Made by a program: the position numbers and the translations under genes. The notes under the pieces were generated by a model. That model saw only the letters and a program-made list of their open reading frames with translations. It searched no databases and was not told the origin of the DNA. Positions 34,146 through 47,100 of a stretch of 64,000 nucleotides of DNA are shown in pieces (position 1 is the first letter of the stretch; every line of letters begins with the position of its first letter). This DNA comes from Amaranthus tricolor (taxonomy: Eukaryota > Streptophyta > Magnoliopsida > Caryophyllales > Amaranthaceae). The stretch spans positions 5,471,201 to 5,535,200 of the forward strand of contig NC_080063.1 of the NCBI RefSeq assembly GCF_026212465.1. Direction: 5' to 3'.

Positions 34146-36965
34146 ATGGCAGGTGGCAATTTCATGGGCAGATTGATGTCATATGTCATCAATGAAGTCC
34201 TTGTCAACAGTCTTGCAAATAGGTTTCAATTTGATTATCCATATAGCGATGTGTTTTTAGAAAATTACATTATTGCGTGATGTCTTATATGGTGATTGGT
34301 AAATTAGGGTTCTCGTTCAAATGTCTGGATGCGGGTCTTTTTCGTCTGGGGGTCAATTAGTGATTTGCAGAAGTTTTTAGATTGGCAATTATGATTTTGT
34401 AGTTTTTGATATTGGTATTCATTGCAGCAAAAGGATTTTTTAGGTTTTTAATTTTACATATTGGGATTAATTTTTTCTTGTGCTGCAAGTCTGCAACACT
34501 TCTATATTGCATGATTATTTTTTTGATTTCATGCTTGTTTGGGGATGATATATAATCTTATTGTTATTAGAATCAAGCTAAGCTTCTAACTGGTTGGTCC
34601 AATCGAAATTTTCCGTTTCTTTTTGGACTTTCGTTGAAGCAAAAGACTTTCAAGACTTTCTTCAATGCTATTCTGCAGTGCCATGGTGCACTGCAGCTGG
34701 AATGGTCTTGAGTATATTGTTTTACAGAAGTAGTTTTCAATCTGCTAAATTGATGTTTTCTCGTTGAAATATCAGGATGCATTTATTTTTTATTTTTTTA
34801 CGTTTAGAGATCAATGAGTAGTTTCTGGTTTGTTTTTTGTTGGCGAGAGATTTTTCAAGGTTTTTCGTTTTTGTTCATTATGGTTGAGTTTCTTGTGTTT
34901 AAATATTTGCATTTGATAGCGTCTTATTTCAAAATTATCTTGTCAATTTCCTGCTGGATTGGGATAATTTTTCATCTGTTTTTAGAACCAACTAAGCTTC
35001 TAACTGGTTGCCCCAATTGAATTCTTGGTTTCTTTTATGGGCTTTCTTTGGAGCTAAAGATATTCAATACGTTCATCTATGCTATTCTTCAGTACCATGA
35101 TGCACTGCAGGTGGAATAGTTTTGAGTATATTGTATATTTGTATTACGTAAGTGATTTTCAATTGCTAAATGAAGGTTTTCTAAAAAAAAAGTTATAATT
35201 TACATAAGCTTCTAGGATGGCAATCAGGATGTTATAGTTCCTGAATTTGGTTGTCTTGGCAGAGGACTTCTCATTGTTTTTTTAATACACCGTGACTGAG
35301 TGTCTTGTGATGTATCATCTGCTTTTGAGTACATCTATATTTAATACTCCCATTTACTTTTTGAGATACTATTCATCTAACATCCTTAAATTGTATTCTA
35401 TTATTAATCTATAAGTTATAACATAGTCATGTGGCATCTTATTTGATTCGTTTTAATGTAAAGTTTATTAATTTATTAATATTAATTTTTTATAATTTTT
35501 GAATTTATATATATACCAAGGATAGACTAAATGCATTGGATAGTGTCTATAACATAAATGGGACACTTAAAATGAATAGGAGGGAAATGGGACACTTAAG
35601 ATGAATAGGAGGGAGTAATTATTTTGTTGATTCTTGCTGGGTTGGAAATGATTTTATCTTTTTGTTATTAAGATTTAACTGAGCTTCTAACTGGTTGGCC
35701 CAATTGAATTTATTGGTTTCTTTATGGGCTTTCGTTGAAGCAAAAGATGTTCAAGATTTTCATCTATGCTATTTTGCAGTACCATGTTGTTCTGCAGATG
35801 AATGATTTTGAGTATATTGTATTACAAAAGTAGTTTGCAATCTGCTGAATGTGAAGTTTTGCAAAATGAGTGTGATTGATGTTTTCTATTGCTGTGGAAC
35901 ATTTCTTTTTGCATATAAATTCTCTTGCTCGGTCGTATTATTCCTTTTGTTGTTTTGTTTTTTTTTGTTCAAAGTATTGAAACTTTAGGTAATATATATT
36001 GTGTTTGCGTAAGCGGATTTGTTTTTGCCTGAATGATAAATGACAAGTCATAGCAGGAGAGGGTGTGTGCAATAGTGGAGCTCTAATTTTTTTCCTTTCT
36101 TCCATGCAGCTCAAATAAGCATTTTGTTCATACATCTTTGATTGCTTGTAATAATGCAATTTTGTCAAGAGCCTTGGTTCAAAAATGTATTTTGATTGCA
36201 ATGGTGCTATGTATTCATTTTTCTGCATCTCACGTCTCTTATTTTATGGGTGATTTTTTATCGTTGAATCATTGCTTCTTTCTCTGGCCATATGGATCTT
36301 TCATTTCCTGAATGGCTCGTTCCCTTGAAGCTAGATTAAAAGCGGAAGCTTCTGTAATATTTTTGCTGCATTGTGAAATTATACCCTGTTCTATTGCAGC
36401 TCACTAGAAGTTCTGCGAAATTTCTTCATTCATTATTGTTCTCTAAAACTAGAGGTGCTTTCAGTTTAGTTTGTATGTCGGATACGACTAGTGCTTTTGA
36501 TTGAATGAGCTCCTTTTCTCATTATCATTCTATTTGTAAGGTGGGATTTTGTGCTTGTGATTGAATGCACACTTTTTATCCTCATAAATCTCTGTAAGGT
36601 GTGATTTGGCTTAGAAGGCATGTCTAATAAATGTTAATTGATTTTCTCAGTCATGCTTTCCAAAGATTTGCTGTCAGGACCTCCAAGAAGATTGAAAACA
36701 TCTCTAAAATAGGTAGAATTTCATTGTATGATTTCATGTCCTGTATATGAACTGAAGGTCTGAATTATGCCTAATTATTACTGTGATTCACCAACAGCTC
36801 AAGAGAAGAAAGTAGACATGAGTGAGCAACTGAAAGATTTCTCAAAGAAAGTTGAAGAGGTTGAAAAACTTTTTATTGCAACAATTTTCTTCTCATAATA
36901 TCTACAATTAAGCAACTGACAATTTCACTGCTGTTTGTTTGCAGAACTTGAAGAATCGTCAGTAA
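34146..36965 (+). CDS. Small conserved-looking plant protein, 73 aa, 4 exons (function unknown)
   Basis: Exons 34146-34222, 36651-36712, 36798-36859 and 36945-36965 join in frame with GT-AG borders to 73 aa. It begins MAGGNFMGRLMSYVINEVLV, continues HAFQRFAVRTSKKIENISK and ends NLKNRQ. Residues 6-24 are amphipathic/hydrophobic. The rest is a charged helix rich in Lys/Glu with coiled-coil character. A leader intron (34016-34138) with good borders separates a 5' UTR exon ending at 34015 from the ATG, and it contains a telo-box (AAACCCTAA, 34101-34109) common in housekeeping plant genes. I recall short plant proteins of this shape but cannot name one. The splice fit is strong, the function unknown. 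Intron 1 (2.4 kb) holds a tandem repeat and a MITE. Confidence 0.8.
34340..35870 (+). repeat. Roughly 415-bp tandem triplication in intron 1 of the 73-aa gene
   Basis: Three diverged copies share a 190-200 bp core starting at GCTTCTAACTGGTTG and containing CTATTCTGCAGTGCCATGGT-like and TTTGAGTATATTGT blocks: about 34573-34765, 34990-35183 and 35680-35860. Flanking segments (TTGTTGGCGAGAGATTTTTC; TTGTCTTGGCAGAGGACTTC) are also related. Copy spacing is about 415 bp, and the third matches this only after subtracting the 269-bp MITE inserted between copies 2 and 3. Confidence 0.8.
35347..35615. mobile_element. Stowaway-type MITE inserted in the intronic tandem repeat
   Basis: Termini CTCCCATTTACTTTTTGAG and ..GATGAATAGGAGGGAG, flanked by TA on both sides (35345-35346, 35616-35617). 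The right terminus is locally duplicated: AATGGGACACTTAA.ATGAAT occurs twice before the end. Confidence 0.85.
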
Positions 36966-38194
36966 TTCAATTGGATACCGATACTTCACCCGCTTCTCAT
37001 GGCGCTAGCATAGAGATCTTGAACTGTGTAAAAACATACATATTACGACAACCTGTGACCAGGTTGTCGGCTCTGTAAAAAGAATGCTCACGATTTTTGT
37101 CAATTCCTTGAATCAGTTTGGAACCTGATGTATTAAGCACTGTGTGACAAGCTAAATAACGCCCATGAGTGATGGGCATTATTTATAATAACTTAGATGC
37201 CAGAAATTAATGTTAATTACCGAATTGCTAGTTTTTAACAGATAATAAATCAAGCTAAGGGCTATGCAAAGAGAAAGTTAATGTCTATTTATCTATGTCA
37301 ACTTTACTCTCTCCTCCATCATGAAAAGTACCCTCTTAACCTCCTTACCTTCAACTGGGATCTCATTCGGGATACACAATGCCCTCCCGACCAATATTAA
37401 CCTATACCACGAATGCATCCTATCCCTTGTTGAAATCATCCTCCACTACCTCTGAGATTGCTTCATAACAAAGAAAATTTGGCTTCTTGTTACTCGATTT
37501 TACCCAAAGACTTAATTTCCTAAAACCTTTCCACATAACTCTCAAACAACCTTTCCTCCCCATCTTATCTCTCTATATGTTGGTCCACCTGAATTACATT
37601 TGCCTTAAGGTGCCTTTGAACTATATGAACATTAGAATCTGACTTTAACTGCTTATTGGCATGTAATGAAATTGTCTTCTCTTTTGTTGTTGTGATCTTT
37701 GCTCCTCCCTTGGTTTAGAGGATAACTTCATGTCTTGTTTCTACTTTTGCGTTGCCTAACTTTTGTTATTTTAATATATAATTGATTATTTTTAAGAAAA
37801 TATAAAATTTACCAAAAAAAATAAAGATCAGAACTAGCGGCACATTTAGTAGTTGCCATTTGCGTAATTTTAGCAGGAATATCTCTTAATAAATCATTAT
37901 AATTTGTTCTCCTTTAACAATCTTATTTTCTTGCAAAAATTTAATTCAATATTATCATTTGAAAATATAATACTAAGAGATGGTGAAAAATTACGAACAA
38001 TTTATTTAATAATTAAAATTTAATTATTAACAAATATATCATAATAATTTTACATTATAAATTATTCTTTATTATAACCTATCAGTAACCGTTTAGTATA
38101 ACAAGACGCAAGATTAGTAGCGATTAGGAAGCAGAGAAGAAAGACAAGTTAACATTTCAAAACCCCTAAACCCTGATTTTCTGTCAAAACAAAA
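36966..38194. other. Intergenic between the 73-aa gene and HCC1
   Basis: The 3' UTR of the 73-aa gene is followed by a pyrimidine-rich stretch (about 37300-37740) that looks like an old antisense transposon coding relic but cannot be assigned. Then comes AT-rich DNA and the short leader of HCC1 (about 38100-38194). Confidence 0.5.
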
Positions 38195-41100
38195 ATGGCA
38201 GCTTACTCCGCCATGTCGAGAAATTCAAGGACTCTCATTCGTTTAAGTCTTTGTCAATGGAGGTCCTTCGCTACTGCTGCTGCTTCTACTTGCTATTCAT
38301 CTTATCTCCCATCATCTTTGTTGCAACGCTCTATCCCTCTTCGAGGTCAGGGATTCAACACTTATGGAATCTATCAAAGATATCTCTCTACTGCTTCGTC
38401 CTCTTCTTCTGGAGGTCCTCAAAGCTCAGAAGTAAAAAACTCTTCCAGTACTGATTCTGGTGATGGCGGCAACTCTCAACAAGCTGGTGATGCGGGTAAA
38501 TCTATTCGTGGATCGGTAATTTCCTTTTTGTTTTATAGGATTGCTTTATTTGTAGCTGTAATATGGAATTTCTTCTAATTTTCTTTGTTTTCTGGTATTG
38601 ATTGCAAATGCGTTTGTTAATCTTAAGATTGGAACAATTTTTTGTCATTGAGTTGTGGGATTACAATAAGACTGGAGTTTATGCACCGAAATGGCTATGA
38701 TTTGTTTGAAATTAACGGAATCAAATCAAACTAAACTGGATATGGATCTTCCAATCCAAGTCCTACTCGCAAAAACTGGGAATAATGTTTTATTTTTATT
38801 TATTTTTTTACTTTTTTGATTGTTGTGTAGAAGGAATATCTCGCATCTCTAACCACTCTAGTTTCATAATAAGCGATTTACCAACTCACTCTCCAAGGCT
38901 GAGACAAATCTAGGTAATGCACTTGTAGAAAGGTTCGGTTGCTTTCACATGATCACAATTCAATTATTAACTCTCTATGTTACTAACTCACATATCTCTC
39001 AAAACTTTGAATCATCCTACATCTTAATATCCTATTTATACTTTATAGAATAACAGTCCTAACAAAAACAAATAACTAAACTCTGAATAACTCTAAAATG
39101 AATAAAGATAAAACCTTAACTCTAATTCTATCTAATAAAATTCTAAGGATCAAATGTTGTATCTAGTAAGTTAAACGATATAACATTAATCCTAAACACT
39201 ATGAAAAATGCAAGAATGACGAAATTTAGCAAGTATAATAAAGTTAAAACTAACGCTAAAGTAGTCCCCAAGGCGATATTGAGGGCTTTCAAAGAGGCGT
39301 TGACAAACTAGACAATAAAGAAAGAGAAAAAGATATCTATAGGATGTTGAACAGGAGGCAAGCTAAGACTAGGACATATGTTTGGTGAAGCGTATTAACT
39401 GTAAGGATCATAAAATTCCAGTTTCTGATTATAATATCAAGGATCAAAGGAGAGAAACTATCCTAATGAAATAGAGAAATAATGCGACAAACCAAGAAGT
39501 CGGAGGTCAAGGTAGCTTTGAAGAAAATGAAGTTAAAAAACGGTGAAACTAAACTGTATTCCTATTAAAGTATGAAGATGTTTAGGGTTGATTGAAGTAA
39601 CTTGGTCTTTAATTTATTCATCAAGATTTAGATTTTAGAGGACAAACAAAATGTCTTAACAGCGATAGAAGTTTTCTAATACCAATTTATTAGAACAAAG
39701 GACATGACAAAGATTGCTTCAATTACCAAGGAAGTATCAACCGATTTTATCAACATATTATAGAAATATTTTGGATTAAGGAGAGGAGATTTATAATGAA
39801 AACAACTCATCTGTTGAGACAATCGATGGTCTACTATAGGGCTAGAAAAAAGAATTTCCATATTGTTTTCATTGACTTGAAAAGTCATACTACAAGCTAC
39901 CAAGAGGAATACTCTTGTAGGAAATGTTTAAAAAGGATATTCATGTGAAATACATATAGTATAAGATACTTATCGAGAACTGAAGAAAATATTAGAGCAT
40001 TTGAAGGGACAATTAATGATTTATCAATCACAATTGGCCTTCATCTCCTAAAGCCATTTTCTTGTTTTTGTGATCCGAGATGAGATAGTTTTGTTTTAAG
40101 GACACATGCCTTGGTGCATGTTGTTTGAGAGGAGGTTAATGATGATTTTGAATAATGATACAAGAGTTAGAGTTGCAAAAGTTCAAATTAAGTAGGAGTA
40201 AGACGAATGACATGAAGTGTCATTTTAGCACAAACGACATAAATAGAGAACTATGAAGTTTGAAGGAAAAGAAATGGCTCCAAATCAATTCTTTAAATAT
40301 CTTGGGTACATATTTAGAACGGTGGAAATATTCACATGATGTAATTTTTTAGGATAATTAAGGGTGACTAAAATAAAGAGCAATAACTTGGATATTATAT
40401 GATCAAGGCGTGCTTCTAATGCTTAAAATTAAGTTCTATCCAACGATCATTAGACCAATGTTACTATATGATCATAATGATGGGCTTTTAGGAAGGATCG
40501 TTGTAGCGAGATGGGAGTAACCTAAATGTGGATGCTTAGATGGGGGTGGAAATAATTTGAAAGATAAAGTTTGATACGCAAACATCTAAGAGATATAGAC
40601 ACCGTACATATTGAAGATAAGGTGAAAAAGAATCGTTTAAGATGGTTTGAGCATGTGCAATGACAAAGCATTGGTGAATTAGTTAGAAAAATAGAATGTT
40701 TGAACTTAGGATTTAGAAAAAAAGGGCAAGAAACACCAAAGACCACATAGAGAACTACTATGATAGATTATCAAAATAAATGAGGAAAACAGTTCATGTG
40801 TATGACTAATAAGATTGATCTATTGATTTATGTAGCCGACCTCAATCTTGTGGGATTTAGGCTTTAACATTGTTGTTGTATATAATATTAATCCTAATAA
40901 ATGACTAAGATTACTATTTAACGCAACATTGAATAGCTTGGTATTTCACTTGTCTTATTACTAGCACAAGTAGTTCCATGGCCTTGCACGAAAACCTTCA
41001 TATGCATAACCGTGTACATAGTCCTTTCCACCTTCACACATTCTAGCTTTTGAACAAGCCTTGGCAATCCATTTCAATTCCAAACATACCCATAATTTTT

Positions 41101-44100
41101 TTTCGGTAAATGGAAAAATTCGTTTCATCATAATGCGCAACAGGAATATTAAAACAAGGTAAAAAGGGCAAGGGCTAGACAACTAGATTGAATTCTCCCC
41201 GAGACCTAAACAAGCCAAAAGACCAAAGGGAAAGTTACATGTTTTTCACCGCAAAGTATCTTTCCTTGATACATTCTTTCTAATAAAACCTAAGGACCTA
41301 GCTTTAATACTATGTTGAATTTGACAAACTAACATCTTGGGAGCTTGTATTTTGAGTTTGACTATCAAATCCAATACAAGATGCTACAAGGACAACACAC
41401 CCAAGTTTTTGCCTAGTAATATATTTAGTAAGCCAAAAAGGAAGAGCGGAAGCCTAGCAGGGCCATCAACCCATTTCATGGCAGCCTTTCTAACAATACT
41501 GCCAAGAGGGCACTCAAAAAGCTATAGAGAAATAGACTCTTCTTGGTGGAGTCACAGATAGACAGGGCACAAAGGAGAGTCCACCATATCCCATTTTGCA
41601 TGTCTATCTCTGTTCTTCAATCTATTTTGGACTTTAAGTCGAGCTATTATCCTGTGCTTGGGAAGAACAACTCTACACCATACAACATCTGAGGCTTGAA
41701 CCTTGATGGAGGAACCAAGTACCAAATGAAACGTTTTTCCTTTTCAGTTCATCTTTAACTTTGCAGATTTGTCTAAAGAACCAGCTCGCATTAGCTTTAG
41801 GAACAAAACTCTACCAATTGATCTCCCTCAAGTATCTTTATGGATTCATTTGATCTTATTCCACAGCTTCAAGCTATTAATACCCAGATCCCCTAAGAGA
41901 AGAGCACACTTTCTGGTTGTCAAGAGTCAAGACACCCAAACCAAAAGGAACCTTCTACAAATAGAGTTAAAAGATGGATGAAATCCTTAGGGAAGATCAA
42001 GAGTTGAGTCTAGTAAGTCGTAATGCTAAGAAAAATGGACGTAATCAGCTAACATTTAGCTGCATAGAAAAAGTTCTTGTCCATCCAACTATTGATTATA
42101 CAAGCCGACACAAGGAAAAAAGATTAGTTTATCCAACTCTAAAATTTGATGTCATGATTGTGATATTATCTCCCAATTAAGATAACATTGACACTATTAA
42201 CTTATATCTACAACATCATACTTTTAAGAAAAATGTGAATTTCTCTTATGTTGTGTTTGGAAACCATGTGAATGACCATTAGAATTGGTTTATGTAGCCG
42301 ACCCCAATCTTTTGGGATTAAGGCTCCGACATTGTTGTTTTTGTGTTTGGAAGCCATGATTTCATTTTAAAATATAAAATTGGCTCAAATTTAGTATTTG
42401 GTTGTTCAAAAAAATCACATTTGAATTTGAGCTAATTTCACCCTTATTTTAAAAGTAGTTACAATTTAGAATATGAGAATGACTATCCAAACCTTACCAT
42501 TCTCATATTCTCGTTCATGATTTCATGAGTAAAATTTACAACTTGAAATGAACTACATGTTTCCAAATACAGCTGGAATTAACATCACATCGATTGTGAT
42601 AAGTACTTATTTATTTTGGTACAAAAAAATGCTAAAATATTTGTTGATTCAAATGAAACTTGAATGCACACCAATGCAATCAAACAAATGGATGTTCATC
42701 TACTTTAGAGTCTTTCCTATAAGCGATTCATTAGCAGGTTTCAAATAAAACAATCATTTGCTTGAGAATTTCTTTTATTCCTATCCATATGACTATCTAT
42801 GGGAAATTCCTGCTTTTTAGTCATAGTTTTCATTGCTAATCGAGGTTTGTTTCCCTATTTGTTCTTGGGCTACCATTTGGTACATTTAGCTACCCTTTTT
42901 TCTTGTCCCTTAAGTGTACTTTTTATTTTTATTTATATATTTTTGAAATATTTGTGAAATACAACGTTTGAAGTTTAGGTATTTTGTGAATTATAGCCTT
43001 TATGTTTTTTTTTTTTTTGTGAATTACAGTCACCAAAGTATCAAAGGTCACAACGCTCAGGCCAAATCATAGAATTCCGACCATTTAGTGGTTGAAATTT
43101 TAGGCTGAGTGGTCGAAATTTGCTCGAACGTTGTTTACATTGATACTTTGGTGGCAATAATTTGCAAAAAAAAAAATAAAAATAATTGACGCTGAAATTC
43201 GCAAAAAAAAAAAACATTTGAGGTTGTAATTCCCAAAAGTCCTAAACTTTAAGATTGTAATTCGCAAATTATTCTATATTTTTTCATAAAAAAAATCCCT
43301 GTTTGTTTAGTGTAGGTTCGTGGACATCGGTTACATGCGTTAGATTTTATGATTTCTATAGAATCAACTTTCGTTGTTGTTATTTAGTAGTACCTTATTC
43401 CTAATACGTGGCTGTGATATTGGTTCTGTGTAGCCTGTTTCGTGGATGAGCTTCTTTTTGTTACTTGTTACGGGAGCAGGGATTGTATACTACTATGACA
43501 AGGAAAAGAAGCGACACATTGAAGGTAGACTACTGTGGTGAGTTTTTTTTTTTTTTTTTTTTTTTTTTTGTAATTGACCTAGCTAACATCAATGGAAGTG
43601 TGGGTTTAAAATGGAAGCCTTTTTGGAATTATTTAAAGCAGATAAAGTGCTCAAGAAGGAAAGAGAACATTTGAATGGATACTTAAATCTAAAAAATTTC
43701 GATCTTAGGATGTTTAGATCATAAGGGTTCAAATTAATTTTTAGTTTCATTTGATTACTGTGAAATCATGCGTAGTTCTTTTCAAATGTAATTCCTCTTT
43801 AGTGTGTCTTTGTCTTGTTTGACAATGTATGCTGATCAATGTAAGTCTAAGCAATTCGACTTTCCCTGTAGAAATAAGCAGCTCATCAAATGCAGTCAGA
43901 CAAGGTCCATCTGTGGGCCAAGCAGCTATCGGAGGCCCATTCAACCTTATTAACCATCACGGGAAACCTGTCACTGAAAAAGATTTTCTGGGTCAATGGA
44001 CAGTCTTTTATTTTGGCTTTACTCATTGCCCTGATATTTGCCCTGATGAGCTTTTCAAGCTTGCTGCTGCAGTCGATAAGATAAGTAAGTAACTGGATTA

Positions 44101-47100
44101 TGTGTTTGTTACACTTGTTTCATTTCATTGTGCAATTTTGCATGCTTGTTTCTTTTCCATTTTTACCTCTGTAACTAAATTTTTAAATGCTTCTAAATCA
44201 GATTTTGGCTATGTAGTAGTTTTTTGCAAGCATTTTATGCCATCTTCTGGACAACAGTTGAATGAAGTCTCTTATTTGTATGCTTTGACCAAATATTATA
44301 TTCTCATTATGTTATTGTCTTATTGATCAGAAGAAAAATCAAAAATTGATATTGTGCCAGTTTTCATCTCTGTTGATCCTGAAAGAGATACCGTTGAGCA
44401 AGTCAGAGAGTATGTAAAAGGTACTGCCACTATTTCTTCCTTTAAAAATGTTCACTTTATTGGGAATTGGGAAGGGGGGAAATCAGCTTTGGCCATGCGA
44501 TTCATGAGCTGTAAGGTAGAGCCTACGATCAGTGCTTTTCTTCACTTCATTGGCGTATTATGTATATGGCTTTATGCTTTATCTGTCTTGAGAAGCTAGT
44601 CATGAGATAGAAACTAAGACTGCTGCCCCTCCTTTCCTTGACCTCTTTTTGATCTGTCTTTGTATCTTGAGGATTTAAAGATACAAAACCCATCAAATTC
44701 CTCGACATATTAACTAAACCAAATCCTCATAAATCCCTAACAGCAGGTGCTGAAGGAGAGTGCAAAAAAGCAATATGAACAATAGTTCATGACTCTTGTT
44801 TCAGATGCTTTATTGTTTTTGTTTCCTACCATACTCACAAAATTAACTTTTGCTTGATCATTTCCAAATCTCAAACAAATTAACTTTTTTCACTGTTTTT
44901 AAACCCTTGACAACTTGATGCTACAAGAGAATCCAAGAATGAAATCGTTACCTTTTTAGGATTAAACTAGTTAGATTCTTAAATTGAGAGGTTAAAATGC
45001 TTAAAGAGAAAATAGGAATTAGGTAGAAAAGCCCCCAAAAATTTCGTCACCGTCACAGATAATTAGGGTTCTTGATGGCGGAGTGACACATTTAACTAGC
45101 TTGCAAGTTCCTACCTCTTGATCTTCAAGTTTCTCTTGAAATTTGAAGCCCTTTTACATACTGACATCGACCAGATTGGTCAATAGGGAATGGAATGAGA
45201 AAATAAAAGTTAGAAAGTGAAGGGGGATCATAGTACTTGTTGATTTAAGAAACTGCTCAGAACCAAATCTTACCTCGTATACCTTACATGTCAGATAAAT
45301 AATGTGAATTAAGCTTCTAAATGTGCTTTCTAACAATCAAGTAACATTCATTTGGAGCACTTGTTCTAGCTTTACCTGATTTTAACAAGTTATTTGAGTT
45401 TGAGGCGTATGTTAGTGAACTTGGTGTTGGTGTTGTACTTCATCAAGAAAATCGTTTAATTGCTTGCTCTAGTGAAAAGTTGAGTGTTGTCAAATTTAAC
45501 TCTTCACTATCATATGTATAGCAAAGAAGTCTATGCAATTTTTCAAGCTTTGGATCATTGGTGATTGGTCACACTACATGAGACAAAATCGGTTGTCTTG
45601 CATCATGAGAGTTTGAACTTTGAAGCACATCCATGGTCACGGATTTTAGCCAATACTAAAAGATGCTTATATCTTACTCTTAACCTTCATAAACCCTATC
45701 CAGCTATCCCCTTTCCCCGAGCAAACAATTTTAAAAAGAATAAAAAATAATGTTATTTGTCTACTGCCAAAGAATAACTAGCTGTGGTCTATGGTAAGAT
45801 ATAACAGACGCACATCTTTCTTAACCATTTGACGTGAACATGTTTACTTGTAGCTATATCTAAGACAAATGTTCATTCATTGGAATCATGCATTGTTTCC
45901 TTGTTGGAGGTGGTTGGAGAATTGGGGAGGAGGAGTCTTGAGCGCTTAATCTCCCCTTTCTACGTTTGTACAGCCTTGTATAGTATTATCTGTTCTTTAT
46001 TGCATAGTAAGAACATGTGTAGCTGATATAGTATTATCTGTTCTTTACTGCATAGTAAGAACATGTGTAGCTGATATCATAGTCTTTATTGCTTATTTAA
46101 GCATGTCACATGATTTTTAGCTTGTCTGAACAAATATATTTTGTTCTCTTAAAATGCAGAGTTCCACCCAAAATTGATTGGACTAACTGGTGATCCCGAA
46201 GAGATACGGAAAGTTGCTCGTGCTTACAGGGTGTACTACATGAAGACAACAGAGGAAGGCTCAGATTATCTTGTCGACCACTCTATAGTCATGTACGTAT
46301 AAGTTCATTGCTTTATTACTTTTCTAGAGTGTTGATTTTCTTCTTGATTGAGTCACATAGTACTTCCTGATGTGATTACCTGGAAAAATATTGTTGAGAT
46401 TTTGACATCTTTGCAGGTGATTCCTGAATAGCATCCTCACTATTTTGGATTTAAATGCAATTATCTATAATACGCATTATCTTTCCACTTGCAGTGTGCT
46501 TGGATAGAAATGGAGGGGAAGTGAGGTTAGCAAAGAGAGGGGAGGGAGAACTAAGAAGTGTTTATTTGTATAACTTTACAACTTTAGAAGGTTATGATTT
46601 ATTGAAAGGGAAAAGGAGATTGGATCCTATCATCTTTCCACGTGTAATCCTTCTCCCTCTTCCCCTACCCCTCCCCATATCCCCATCAATATCCCGATGT
46701 AGGATAATTGATCTATTACTCCTCTCCTTTCTCTTCAAATCGGGTCATCCTATCATGCTGATCTCTTATCCCTACTTTCTACCAGATGTTTCCCTTGTTA
46801 CAAATGGAATTGTTGTACTTTGGTATGTTCTTGATTATTTTTAGTGTTTATGATCTAAATGAAGTATTCAAGTGTCCACTCCCAGTGCCATAAGGACTAA
46901 CTTGGATACATAATGTTAAATGAAGTTCCCTGCTAGGCGCCAACAGAACATATGGAGGTACTGCCTGAAGGGAAATACAAGTTGTCTTTTGGTTTGACTA
47001 TGCATATGAATAAGGAAGCTTTCTTTTTCATCATACGGTGTTGGGAATTCCTTGGCAAGATCAACTGGGATTGTTGGTTACTGACTGATTGTTCAATGAT

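Noticed and set aside
37300..37740. Possible antisense gag or polyprotein relic
   Set aside because: Pyrimidine-rich and gene-like in texture, but no motif could be read in any frame.
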